64,000 bases of DNA from Altibacter sp. (GTDB lineage: Bacteria > Bacteroidota > Bacteroidia > Flavobacteriales > Flavobacteriaceae), in the NCBI RefSeq assembly GCF_019913785.1, contig NZ_JAIOHK010000063.1, positions 85,209 to 149,208 of the forward strand, written 5' to 3'. Position 1 is the first letter of the stretch, and the number at the start of each line of letters is the position of its first letter. Of this stretch, positions 29,713 to 39,219 are shown piece by piece. The notes beneath the pieces were generated by a model. The model ran no database searches. It was given only the letters and a program-made list of their open reading frames with translations, and was not told the DNA's origin. The position numbers and the translations under genes are program-made.

Positions 29713-31725
29713 TTAATGTTTTACAAACGTCACTTCACAAGCCTTACAGAGCCTCTTTTCTTGTATGTATTCATTAATATCATACCAACCGCCTGTTTTT
29801 TGCCAAATGTCAAGACCTCGACCTAAAATAACCTTCCAGCCATTATCCATAACAATAGAACGGTCATGAATAAAATCATCAAATTCATAAGTAAAAATAA
29901 TGCCTAATGACTCCAAAGAATAAGTCATCTGTTCAAAAGCATCCTTAGCTTCTGCAACATAATCTTCTACATTACTTGTAACCAGATGTAATTTAACTTC
30001 AGAATCAGGGTCTTTCTTTTCTGAAATTAGTTTTGCCAATTCCATAAAATTTCTAAGCTGATAAGGCAACCGCACATATGGGTCTACTATTTTTATATCT
30101 GATGCTCCAAGAAGATAAGCTCCAAATAGCACATCATATGAAATTCCAGATTGATTGTCCCTAACAATCTTTTGCCCTTCTTGTAATTCAATTTTAGTTT
30201 CTTTCAGTGAAGCAATAGACATAACCGACCTATCATTTTCTTGATTTACATAAAGCTTTTTTATAGGCTCTCCAAACTCGAGGACCTCTAGTGTTTCAAT
30301 AGTTATTATTTCACCTGAATCTTTACAGCTATAACTAAAATCAACTTCTTCAAAGGTTTCATCCATTTTGTAAAGTTGTTCCTTCACTCTTTTTCGACTT
30401 TCAACGGCAAAATCTAAAAGTTCTCGCGCGTTTTCTTGGTTTATTTCGCCATGAGGATAAATTACTTTTGATAACCCAGCATAAGTTTTTGCAATGGCTG
30501 TTTTATCTCTGGTCGTAATAGAATCAGATAATTCAAAATAATGTGAATAATCATGTGTCCTGTCTTCTTTTCGCAATTCCTTTAATACTTCGGCTAAGTA
30601 GTCCACAATAAATCCATAGTCACTCGTGAACATTTCATTTCTTAATTTCTGCACTTCCCACCCTGGCAAATAACCATGCATTCTATCCAAGAATGCAGTA
30701 TCATAATAATCTTTCGGTAAGGCATCAAATAAGTCACTGTGTTTTAACATATAGGGTACAGAACGGTCTGTATTTCCCACAAAAACCATAGATGCAGAAG
30801 CACCATAAACCTCTGTTCCTCTGGAGAATGATTTATTAGCCATGTAATTTTTCATAATATCTACTAGACCTCTATCAGTTCTTTTTGTTTTTCCTGCAAA
30901 TTCATCATACGCCACAACATCCCAATATCCAACTAATCCAATCTCTCCAGAACTATTATTTACAAATAACTTTGCCTTAGAAACTTCACCACCAGAAATA
31001 AGGATTCCATGAGGTGACATTTCAGAGAAAATATGAGACTTACCCGTTCCTTTAGGACCTAATTCAATGAGATTATAGTTGTTTTCCACAAAAGGAACAA
31101 GTCTAGTTAATTGGAGTAATTTTGACCGAAAAGTAAACTCTTCAGGATTCAACCCAATGGTTTGCATTAATACATCAATCCATTCCTCTTTGCTAAATTG
31201 TTTTCTCGCTTCCTTATATTCATTAATATCTATATTAGATACTTGTATAGGCTTAATACTTTCAATGAGCCAAGGAACCATTCCCTTTTCATCACTTGAA
31301 AAATAACCCAAGGTTAGAATACACCAAACACCTCCTGATAATAATTTTTGATGTTCTTTTATAACATTATCTCCAATGGGAATACCTTTTAGACCAAGGT
31401 TTGCAAAAGAAGCTTCATACTGGTCTTTTTGGTCATTAAGTCTAACGGATACCTTATCAATTATTCTATGTGAACCTTTTTCCCTAACCGTAGACTTAAC
31501 TATTTGAGCTTCATCTCGATGAACAAAATGCTGTGATATTATATTTTTTACAGTTTCTACACCTAGCACTATAGTAACCTCATCATCCGTAGCACAGTAC
31601 TGCCCTAAAAGATATTCCAAAACGTATGTTGGAACTATAGCATTGCCCTTTACAGCATTAGTGAGGTCCTTTCTAACAACCTTTCCTCCGAAATACTCAT
31701 TCAATTTTATGTCTAATTCTTTCAT
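29713..31725 (-). CDS. brxL: BREX type 1 Lon protease-like protein BrxL
   Basis: Walker A LGPKGTGKSHIFSEMSPHGILISGG, VAYDEFAGK, C-terminal Lon-like domain; position in operon. Confidence 0.9.
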   Translation of the reverse strand: MKELDIKLNEYFGGKVVRKDLTNAVKGNAIVPTYVLEYLLGQYCATDDEVTIVLGVETVKNIISQHFVHRDEAQIVKSTVREKGSHRIIDKVSVRLNDQKDQYEASFANLGLKGIPIGDNVIKEHQKLLSGGVWCILTLGYFSSDEKGMVPWLIESIKPIQVSNIDINEYKEARKQFSKEEWIDVLMQTIGLNPEEFTFRSKLLQLTRLVPFVENNYNLIELGPKGTGKSHIFSEMSPHGILISGGEVSKAKLFVNNSSGEIGLVGYWDVVAYDEFAGKTKRTDRGLVDIMKNYMANKSFSRGTEVYGASASMVFVGNTDRSVPYMLKHSDLFDALPKDYYDTAFLDRMHGYLPGWEVQKLRNEMFTSDYGFIVDYLAEVLKELRKEDRTHDYSHYFELSDSITTRDKTAIAKTYAGLSKVIYPHGEINQENARELLDFAVESRKRVKEQLYKMDETFEEVDFSYSCKDSGEIITIETLEVLEFGEPIKKLYVNQENDRSVMSIASLKETKIELQEGQKIVRDNQSGISYDVLFGAYLLGASDIKIVDPYVRLPYQLRNFMELAKLISEKKDPDSEVKLHLVTSNVEDYVAEAKDAFEQMTYSLESLGIIFTYEFDDFIHDRSIVMDNGWKVILGRGLDIWQKTGGWYDINEYIQEKRLCKACEVTFVKH

Positions 31726-31727
31726 AA

Positions 31728-34223
31728 TTAAAAGTCATCAAAATCATTAGTAAATGAAATATTCAAGGTATAGTAGTACTCTTTGTATTGTTTCCATTTG
31801 GTAGTACCCTCGACAGGTTCTTCTAAAATTAACTTTACTCGTTGATTTTTATACTTACCACTTGCTTTAGAAATTAATTGGAACCGATGTTTGACTTCCC
31901 TCAGCCTTTCACTTCCTTCTATAATGTTAAAATTATACTTAAACATATCACTCAACAACTCACCATCTTCAGCATAAATAGCAGCACGTAGTGACCTTGG
32001 TAATGTATTTTCTGTAGCTAAGTCTGTTTGTATAAAAGCTACTACCAAAATATTGGTGGTAATTCTATCTGTAGATTTGATAATATCTACCTCAACTTTT
32101 GAAGTAGTGTCCTGACGCTTTTTAGACACTTTAACCACAGGAATAACAATTTCCTGTAAGGTAGCTCCACCGTGAACAAATCGTGAACCAGCGCCTTTAA
32201 TTCTAAGTCTATTTATAGATATAGGGATAAGTATATCAGCATCCGAATCTAATCCCAAGCTTTTAGCTGTAAAAGCCTTCGTTGTATTATCTCCTTTTAG
32301 TTTTTCACCAATAATAAACCGTCTATTTTCTTTCCAAATGGTTCCACTATGTCCAGATTCAATAAAGTCACTGTCATCTAATTGACTATGCTGGTAAATA
32401 AAGCCATGGTCCGAAGTAATAATCATATTATTACCGTTCATATTAGCTATCTTTTTCAAAAGTTCCGTTAAATAGTCTAATTCTTTTTCTACAGCATCAA
32501 ACACCTTTTCTTCAGAAACCTTATCATCTCCCGTTTTATCAATTCTATTATGATAAATATAGATGAGGTCATACTGCTTTACAAACTCCCGACCAGTCGT
32601 ACTAGAATTGAAGTTCATAAACTCATCAGCACCTATAGCAACTGCTCTGACTCCTGAATTAGATTGAAGCACGTTTGTTCGTCCTTGAATTCCTGAGCTT
32701 GATTTTCCATCTACAATTATTGAATCCGTTTTAGACTTAAACGATAATTTAGTATGCGGTAATAAAGAAGCCATTCCTAATTGAGTATACGATGGTAAAG
32801 AACCTATCATACTCCCAATTTCTGACTCATACCTATTTTCTGTTTTAAGGCGATTGTTTAATTCTGCACCAATTTCATATCGTAATGCATCTGAAATAAT
32901 CACAAAGACTCTTTGATTTTTTTCAATAAATGGTTGAATATGACTCTTAAAAAATGAACGTTGGCTGTTTTGAGCTGTTGTTGACCACTGCTTTGTTGCA
33001 TCCACATGTTTTTGCCAGTTATTATTATAGTTCAATAACCAGTTATTAGAATAAATTTTCTCAACAGTCTGTGCCAGCTCAGATATTATTTTATTCTGAT
33101 TCGTCTCCCTGTAATTCCATATAAACTTCCTGTAAAGAAGGTCAACTTCATATAACTCTTCAGTGTAGTGTTCTATTCCCTCTTTAAAAGAACTATATAT
33201 AGTGGTACTATATTTCTTAACAAGTTCTATAAATTCAGCGGCTATATTGACACAGTCATAAAAGTGCTTATACTTTGAGAACCAGAATTTGTTTTCTCGA
33301 ATTTTAATATAGTTTTTAATCTTATCTGAAGATATTTCACCAGCAACTATTAATTCATTCAGGTTGTGTATTATTTTACGGTCACATAGTTCAAATAGAT
33401 TGTCATTCATTATGATATCTAGGTCGGCATTACTCAGTTTCGACTCTATATTTAAGTCTAATGCTACTCTAGACGAAACCCTTTGAAATGTTTCCTTAAA
33501 TTGGATTGTATCCTTCCATTGCAATAAAAAGACTCTGGTTTCTTTGCTCAAATCATTTTTTTGACCATAAACAAAGTTTTTGTTAAACACCTCAACAAGA
33601 AAATCATAAATAGTGGGGTTTTCAGTAGTATAGTTAAACTGGTGCTTAATTTTACCCCAGTAATATTTCTTCAGATTAAAGCGTTCTAAGTTTTTATCAA
33701 ATTTATCATTTCCATCAATAAAATTAGTACTATGGGATTGAATAAATGTGTTGAGGTTAACAAAATCAGTATTAAAAACAACTGCCAGCATTTTACCTCT
33801 AATATCCTCATGTTCATCTCCATCTCCTAAAAGCTCTTTTAGTTTTGCCTTTCGTTCTTTCGATTTAAAGAATTCAATATGCTCTGCTACAAGCTCTTTA
33901 AGATGATACCCTAAACCTAACTCTTGCAAGAACATAGCTTCTTGGTCTGTATGGAAGGTATAGTGAGCTAATTCTAAATCCAACAACCAATTATCCTCGG
34001 GTGCTGGTTTTGGTCCAGTGAAGTAAAGAAGATACTTCTTGTCGGGATTATCTTTATACACTTTGTATTTCACTTCAAATTCATTGCCTTGAACTCTAAT
34101 TTTTTCAAAACCACTTTCTTCTAGAGTCTCAAACTCTTCCTTCAATTCTGACATAGTATCGTACCAAAATATAATTCTGTTAGACTTGAATTTTGTCGAT
34201 ATGGATTCTTGGATTTTATTCAT
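31728..34223 (-). CDS. pglZ: BREX phosphatase-like protein PglZ (type A)
   Basis: Alkaline-phosphatase superfamily motifs VFVIISDALRYEIGAEL, MIITSDHGFIYQHS, RFVHGGATLQEIVIPV. Confidence 0.92.
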   Translation of the reverse strand: MNKIQESISTKFKSNRIIFWYDTMSELKEEFETLEESGFEKIRVQGNEFEVKYKVYKDNPDKKYLLYFTGPKPAPEDNWLLDLELAHYTFHTDQEAMFLQELGLGYHLKELVAEHIEFFKSKERKAKLKELLGDGDEHEDIRGKMLAVVFNTDFVNLNTFIQSHSTNFIDGNDKFDKNLERFNLKKYYWGKIKHQFNYTTENPTIYDFLVEVFNKNFVYGQKNDLSKETRVFLLQWKDTIQFKETFQRVSSRVALDLNIESKLSNADLDIIMNDNLFELCDRKIIHNLNELIVAGEISSDKIKNYIKIRENKFWFSKYKHFYDCVNIAAEFIELVKKYSTTIYSSFKEGIEHYTEELYEVDLLYRKFIWNYRETNQNKIISELAQTVEKIYSNNWLLNYNNNWQKHVDATKQWSTTAQNSQRSFFKSHIQPFIEKNQRVFVIISDALRYEIGAELNNRLKTENRYESEIGSMIGSLPSYTQLGMASLLPHTKLSFKSKTDSIIVDGKSSSGIQGRTNVLQSNSGVRAVAIGADEFMNFNSSTTGREFVKQYDLIYIYHNRIDKTGDDKVSEEKVFDAVEKELDYLTELLKKIANMNGNNMIITSDHGFIYQHSQLDDSDFIESGHSGTIWKENRRFIIGEKLKGDNTTKAFTAKSLGLDSDADILIPISINRLRIKGAGSRFVHGGATLQEIVIPVVKVSKKRQDTTSKVEVDIIKSTDRITTNILVVAFIQTDLATENTLPRSLRAAIYAEDGELLSDMFKYNFNIIEGSERLREVKHRFQLISKASGKYKNQRVKLILEEPVEGTTKWKQYKEYYYTLNISFTNDFDDF

Positions 34224-36411
34224 TGGACTGGATGTAGGTAATAAATATTCTAATTACTTCATTAATCTTTTGAGCACCAAAACCTTTTATTTTATCTAGT
34301 CTTTTTCCCTCAGCCAATAGACGCTCAAATTCGTGCTTCTTACTACCTATCCCCATATCTGGGTTTGCCTTTAATTCCTCATTAAATTGATTGAAACTAG
34401 TTTCTATTAAAGAAACCCAGTCAGGTCTTTTCCCAATTAAATCATCTTGTATAATTAAATCCATGAACCCTAGTTTATTGCTAGAATCTCTACCGTTTTT
34501 AATTTCTGGGTCAACAACAACTGAACCTTTTGAATTTGTATCCTCTCCCTGTTCTGGAGTTTGGAAGATATCCAACTGCTCACTTTTATTAATCGATGAT
34601 TTTGTGTAATCTTTAATTTGATTAGTTTCATAAGAAGGTTGCTCTTCTTCTATAGAATTTTCCTTGCTCTGTTCTCGGTTTATTCGCTCAGCATCTATTT
34701 TCCATTTCGGTTTGGTTGGCATTGGTTTCTTTTCTCCAAAGGTTTCTATATAAGCTTTCAATCCATTTTGGTCAATTTCTTGATTAAATATTGTCTTGTT
34801 TATATACCTTGTGACTAATGAAAGTTTTTCATCATCTGACGTTAATGACTCCATCAGTATTTTAGAAATATTTGCATATCCATATGCAGCACCCCAAATA
34901 CCAAAAGCAAGACCGTAATGATAGAATTTATTTCTATCCATAAAATCTTGTAGTTTTTCCATTTCTGAATAACGTGAGAGGAAACAAGCCAGTGATTTAA
35001 GCGCATTGTCTTCTGATTCATTTATTTTGAATCCTACACCAACCGTTATAAGGCTTTTATATAGCTTTCTCAGGAATATTACACTTTCATGCTTCTCACC
35101 TTTAGAGCTTTTAACTAAAGTTGCCACGTTTTGAATGATACCTTGTCTACACTGTGCAATTTCATCAGTTGAAGATAGTTCAACTCTGCTGAGAACTTCA
35201 TTAACTATAAGACGGTAAACTAAATTCTCATCTTCACTAATCTCATTGAACGTTGTTTTAACTTCTGTTAAGCCTTCATTTATATTAATGTTGATACTAT
35301 CTAATGCGTTTTCTCTCGCTATAATCGATTTGTAATCTCTAATTTTATTATTAATAATAGAGGTGTACCTATCAAAATTATCATTTAAACTTTTATAATT
35401 CTCCAAAGAAGAATTATCTAAAAATTCATTTACATTATCAATCAAGACTTCCAGTAATTCATCAATGGTGTACAAGGAATTATCTCTGCTTTTTATGAAA
35501 TCGGAAACTAATGAATACACATTTATCCTAGTGCTTTGATATTGAAGCTTGTTTAAGATTTCAATGTCGTTTTTATCAGCATTAAAACTTTTTTGGATTA
35601 AATTATCTATGTCTGATTGTTCGAATGCGACAAATAAAAATTTTATTCTCTCAGTAATTTCAACTAAATGAGCTATTTTCTTTTTTGTTGAAGTATAATC
35701 AAATTTGACCTTCTTTGCTTTGTAATTTCTTGTAAGCACAGATAAGTCATTCATTAAAGCCGAAAAGGAATTGATAAATTCTTGGAAATATCTTGACCCT
35801 TCAGCCATTTCTTCAGGTTGTTCTTTTAGCTTTCCAGAAGCATAAGCATAAACAAATCCCTTGAATTTATTTATTTTCTGGTCTCTTAAAATTTCGGATT
35901 GATTACTATTTTTAGCATCTGACAAGTCAGCAATAACTGACTCATTCCAATTGAAAGATTCAATATCAAATTCCTCTAAAACATATATATTATTAGTATA
36001 ATTGTCTACATTTTTAACCTCAATACTCCTTCTAGTACTTGCAATTATTTTTTTCTTCTCCTCTTCAGTTCTTGTTAAGAAAAAACACTCCATCCAATTG
36101 ATATAAATAGACCTATCCGTTTGAATGATATCAATATTATCAATGGATTTGCTTGAATAACTTTCAGATAGATACTTCTCAGGAACACCAACATATAATG
36201 GGTATTCCTCTCTATCACTTCTAATATCAGAAAGCAATGGAACTTTATTATATGCCAGTATAGAATTTTGAAATGGATTGGCGTTAATCCTGTCAAAGCG
36301 CTTAAATCCAAACCCTCTTTTTTCATAGAAAGAGACTGGTGATATACTCTCCGAAGACAGAATATTATTAAAATTCAAACTATTAACGGGTATGTAATAA
36401 TACTTATTCAT
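34216..36411 (-). CDS. 731-aa protein of unknown family nested in the BREX operon; HhH-like C-terminus
   Basis: C-terminus LLAEGKRLDKIKGFGAQKINEVIRIFI; overlaps pglZ start by 8 nt. Confidence 0.8.
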   Translation of the reverse strand: MNKYYYIPVNSLNFNNILSSESISPVSFYEKRGFGFKRFDRINANPFQNSILAYNKVPLLSDIRSDREEYPLYVGVPEKYLSESYSSKSIDNIDIIQTDRSIYINWMECFFLTRTEEEKKKIIASTRRSIEVKNVDNYTNNIYVLEEFDIESFNWNESVIADLSDAKNSNQSEILRDQKINKFKGFVYAYASGKLKEQPEEMAEGSRYFQEFINSFSALMNDLSVLTRNYKAKKVKFDYTSTKKKIAHLVEITERIKFLFVAFEQSDIDNLIQKSFNADKNDIEILNKLQYQSTRINVYSLVSDFIKSRDNSLYTIDELLEVLIDNVNEFLDNSSLENYKSLNDNFDRYTSIINNKIRDYKSIIARENALDSINININEGLTEVKTTFNEISEDENLVYRLIVNEVLSRVELSSTDEIAQCRQGIIQNVATLVKSSKGEKHESVIFLRKLYKSLITVGVGFKINESEDNALKSLACFLSRYSEMEKLQDFMDRNKFYHYGLAFGIWGAAYGYANISKILMESLTSDDEKLSLVTRYINKTIFNQEIDQNGLKAYIETFGEKKPMPTKPKWKIDAERINREQSKENSIEEEQPSYETNQIKDYTKSSINKSEQLDIFQTPEQGEDTNSKGSVVVDPEIKNGRDSSNKLGFMDLIIQDDLIGKRPDWVSLIETSFNQFNEELKANPDMGIGSKKHEFERLLAEGKRLDKIKGFGAQKINEVIRIFITYIQSNE

Positions 36412-36420
36412 AATATAATA

Positions 36421-37473
36421 TTAGAAAGGTAAGTCAAGTGCTTCTTCATCTAGGTCAACAGCTTCAAAAAGTGATTTTGGAATTCCTGACAATAAATCAG
36501 TTAACGAGTCGGAATACAGAACAAATAAATCTTGGTACGTTCTAGTAAGTGCAACATAAAGCGGATTTTCATCTCTTTTCTTTATATTGTAATCTGAACA
36601 CTCAGGAATAAAAACAGCTTCAAACTGAAGCCCCTTAGCACTGTGATAGGTTAAAATTTTTGGGTTTTCACTATGAAAATTAAGTGTAAACTTTGTGTCG
36701 TCGGGCCATGAGATATCATATTTAGCTTCAACTTGAAATTCTTTACCCTTATAATATTCGTCAGCTGCCTTTACCAATTTATTATCTGGTAGTAATATCC
36801 CGACATCGGTATAACCGCGTTCATCTATTGTATCCATAATAAAATCTAGTTGTTGGGACCAATTACTAGCTTTAACTAAAAACGGTTTATTAGCACCTTC
36901 CTTTGTACATCGACTCTCCAATGAGTCTCCTGTCGAGTTAGCATACTCAGCAATTCTTGCAATCTTTTTTGGTAGTCGATGATTTAAAACGAGCTGCTCC
37001 ATGGGTAAAGCTGTGTGATAAGCTATTTGCTCCATGGTCATAAGATTATTTTTTAAGCCTTTATAAATCTGTTGTGCAGAATCACCAAAGAGGATAAAAG
37101 CTTTTTTAGCCGAATTTTGCAATTCTGTTAACTCATCTTTTGTGAAATCTTGAACCTCATCAACTATAATATAATCTGCAGATTTATGACCGTTATTTTT
37201 CCATCGATAATGGTGCATTACTCTGCTTTGTTCAAGTCCTACCTCATCAACACCATCGTTAATGAATTGACGGAGCGCCTTAGTATACACTACAACATAA
37301 TAACTACCTAATTCTGCATCATCTATTTCTCTTGCTTTCCAGAGTGCTAGGACCGTTTTTCCAGAACCAGCACAGCCTTTTACTACAAAAGAGCTGCTCA
37401 TCTTCTTTTGTATAATAGGAGTTTGATAATCGTCTAATTCGGATTCGTTGATGTACCATGCTTCTTTTGCCAT
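36421..37473 (-). CDS. UvrD/Rep-like superfamily 1 helicase, compact
   Basis: Walker A GCAGSGKTVLALWKA, IIVDEVQDF, LFGDSAQQIYKG, LTYHSAKGLQFEAVFIPE, YVALTRTYQDLFVLYS. Confidence 0.88.
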   Translation of the reverse strand: MAKEAWYINESELDDYQTPIIQKKMSSSFVVKGCAGSGKTVLALWKAREIDDAELGSYYVVVYTKALRQFINDGVDEVGLEQSRVMHHYRWKNNGHKSADYIIVDEVQDFTKDELTELQNSAKKAFILFGDSAQQIYKGLKNNLMTMEQIAYHTALPMEQLVLNHRLPKKIARIAEYANSTGDSLESRCTKEGANKPFLVKASNWSQQLDFIMDTIDERGYTDVGILLPDNKLVKAADEYYKGKEFQVEAKYDISWPDDTKFTLNFHSENPKILTYHSAKGLQFEAVFIPECSDYNIKKRDENPLYVALTRTYQDLFVLYSDSLTDLLSGIPKSLFEAVDLDEEALDLPF

Positions 37474-37496
37474 AATAATATTTTTTAACGTATTAA

Positions 37497-37994
37497 CTAT
37501 GTTCTGTTAAATTCAATAAATAAAAAATCCCGAATTCTTTCAGCCTCCACTCGCATTAAATAAAAGTACAACTCCTTATACATTTTCGTTCCACTTTTAC
37601 CTCTAAAAACATTTCCTTTGCTGTCGTCTATGATTGGACCATTTAGTACAAATTGTAACACTTTTGGGTCATCTAAATAAGGAATAATCATCTTATTAAA
37701 AAGCGTCATATAATGTGCTCCCCAAGTACAATCTATAAAATGATTTAGAATATCTACCATCTGTACTTTAATTTCATTAATTATTGAAACTTTTTCTTCA
37801 GCTCCACCTTCTTCTAAAATTTTTATGGCATCCATGGTATCTTGAATGGCGATATCCAATTTTGGACTCATAGGAATATATTCTTTTGTCATTCTACAAT
37901 TCGGATAGTTACTACAACCCCAGAAAAAAGTATAATCTCTTTCTCTAGGAGCATAAAAGACAAGCCTCATTTCATTGCCACAAGAACACTTCAT
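37497..37994 (-). CDS. Topoisomerase-type C4 zinc-finger protein
   Basis: MKCSCGNEMRLVFYAPRERDYTFFWGCSNYPNCRMTK. Confidence 0.75.
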   Translation of the reverse strand: MKCSCGNEMRLVFYAPRERDYTFFWGCSNYPNCRMTKEYIPMSPKLDIAIQDTMDAIKILEEGGAEEKVSIINEIKVQMVDILNHFIDCTWGAHYMTLFNKMIIPYLDDPKVLQFVLNGPIIDDSKGNVFRGKSGTKMYKELYFYLMRVEAERIRDFLFIEFNRT

Positions 37995-38010
37995 CTCATA
38001 ATTTATTAAT

Positions 38011-38078
38011 TAATTTTCGTCGTATCTATCCAACCAAACTCCATAACTTATCCTCTTGCTCTTTTATCATTAAAACCC
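38011..38078 (-). pseudogene. Decayed remnant of a pglX 3' end
   Basis: Ungapped similarity to 39223-39290; residual translation GFNDKRARG*VMEFGWIDTTKIN vs PglX GLNDKKTKDKVKKFDWIDTTTIK. Confidence 0.8.
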
Positions 38079-38112
38079 AATTTCATTTTCTTAAAGTTTC
38101 ATTTATTTTGCA

Positions 38113-39219
38113 TTATTCATTAGCTTCTTTATACAAGTAATAATCAAGAATTGCTAAATCATCAATTCCTGTTTCTTTACAGATTTCTATGAAAAACTTA
38201 TTCGTAGCCTTATATTTTTCTCCCTTGGAAATTCTTTGGGGCAATTCAATGCCATATTCATTCAACAAGTCTGCTATTTTATCATTGCTTACACAATATT
38301 TATCAGGGTTATGAAGTGTCAAAATTTTAGAAATGGTTGCAACTCCAACGCCTTTAATATATAAATCACCTTCATAAGCTCTATTGAAACGAATGGCAAC
38401 ATCAATGGTATCATCTGTCAAGACTTGAAGCAATTTCTTGAATCGCTTTTTCTCTTCCTTTAACGTTGGCTTTGGAATGGATATTAGATGACCTAACGCC
38501 CAATTTTCAAAAAAAGCATCAACATCCACTTTATCGAAGTTTGGGAAGTCTAAACTACTTCTTAATTCCTTAACATCTTTCCAACGTGCTTTTGATTCCT
38601 CTTTGTAATTTTTATGATTTCTATATGCCTTCAATTTCTTTATGAGTGCTTCTCTAGAACTCATAATAACATCATTTTCCTTCTCCAATTCCTTCTTAGT
38701 TTCCTTAGCCTCTTTCTCGTCTTGTTTTTTTCTTTCCAAGCGTTCCTTATAGGATTCCTCATATTCACTAATAAAGGTTGAGGTTAAAATGGAGGCTCTT
38801 TCCTTTATCCCATTAAACCATACTATAAGCTCTTTACAAGCTCTTTGACTTTCAACAATAAAGGATAGCTCAATATTTGAAAAAAGCCCACTTCGTGTGG
38901 TGTTTGCAGAACCGACAAAGGCTTTATACTTCCCTTTAGATTTAACAATATAGACCTTAGGATGATAAAATTCTTGTTTAGCAAACATCAAGACCTCGAC
39001 ATCACTAACATACTGTTGTTTATCTAATTCCTTTAGTGCTTTCACTTCAGTAGGCAAATCAATACCTAGGATATAGTGTTCTTTAGCCTTTTTTGGAAGG
39101 TTTTCTTGAATGAAAGTTAATCCTTGATTGGTTAGGAGTGCAACCGCCACCCAAACCTCATCGGCACTTTTTAAAGCCGACTTCAATTCCTTTTGAAGAT
39201 TTTGGGTTATAGTTTTCAT
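38113..39219 (-). CDS. Phospholipase D-family protein with C-terminal HhH-like domain
   Basis: HPKVYIVKSKGKYKAFVGSANTTRSG (HKD-like), C-terminal IKGVGVATISKILTLHNPDKYCV. Confidence 0.8.
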   Translation of the reverse strand: MKTITQNLQKELKSALKSADEVWVAVALLTNQGLTFIQENLPKKAKEHYILGIDLPTEVKALKELDKQQYVSDVEVLMFAKQEFYHPKVYIVKSKGKYKAFVGSANTTRSGLFSNIELSFIVESQRACKELIVWFNGIKERASILTSTFISEYEESYKERLERKKQDEKEAKETKKELEKENDVIMSSREALIKKLKAYRNHKNYKEESKARWKDVKELRSSLDFPNFDKVDVDAFFENWALGHLISIPKPTLKEEKKRFKKLLQVLTDDTIDVAIRFNRAYEGDLYIKGVGVATISKILTLHNPDKYCVSNDKIADLLNEYGIELPQRISKGEKYKATNKFFIEICKETGIDDLAILDYYLYKEANE

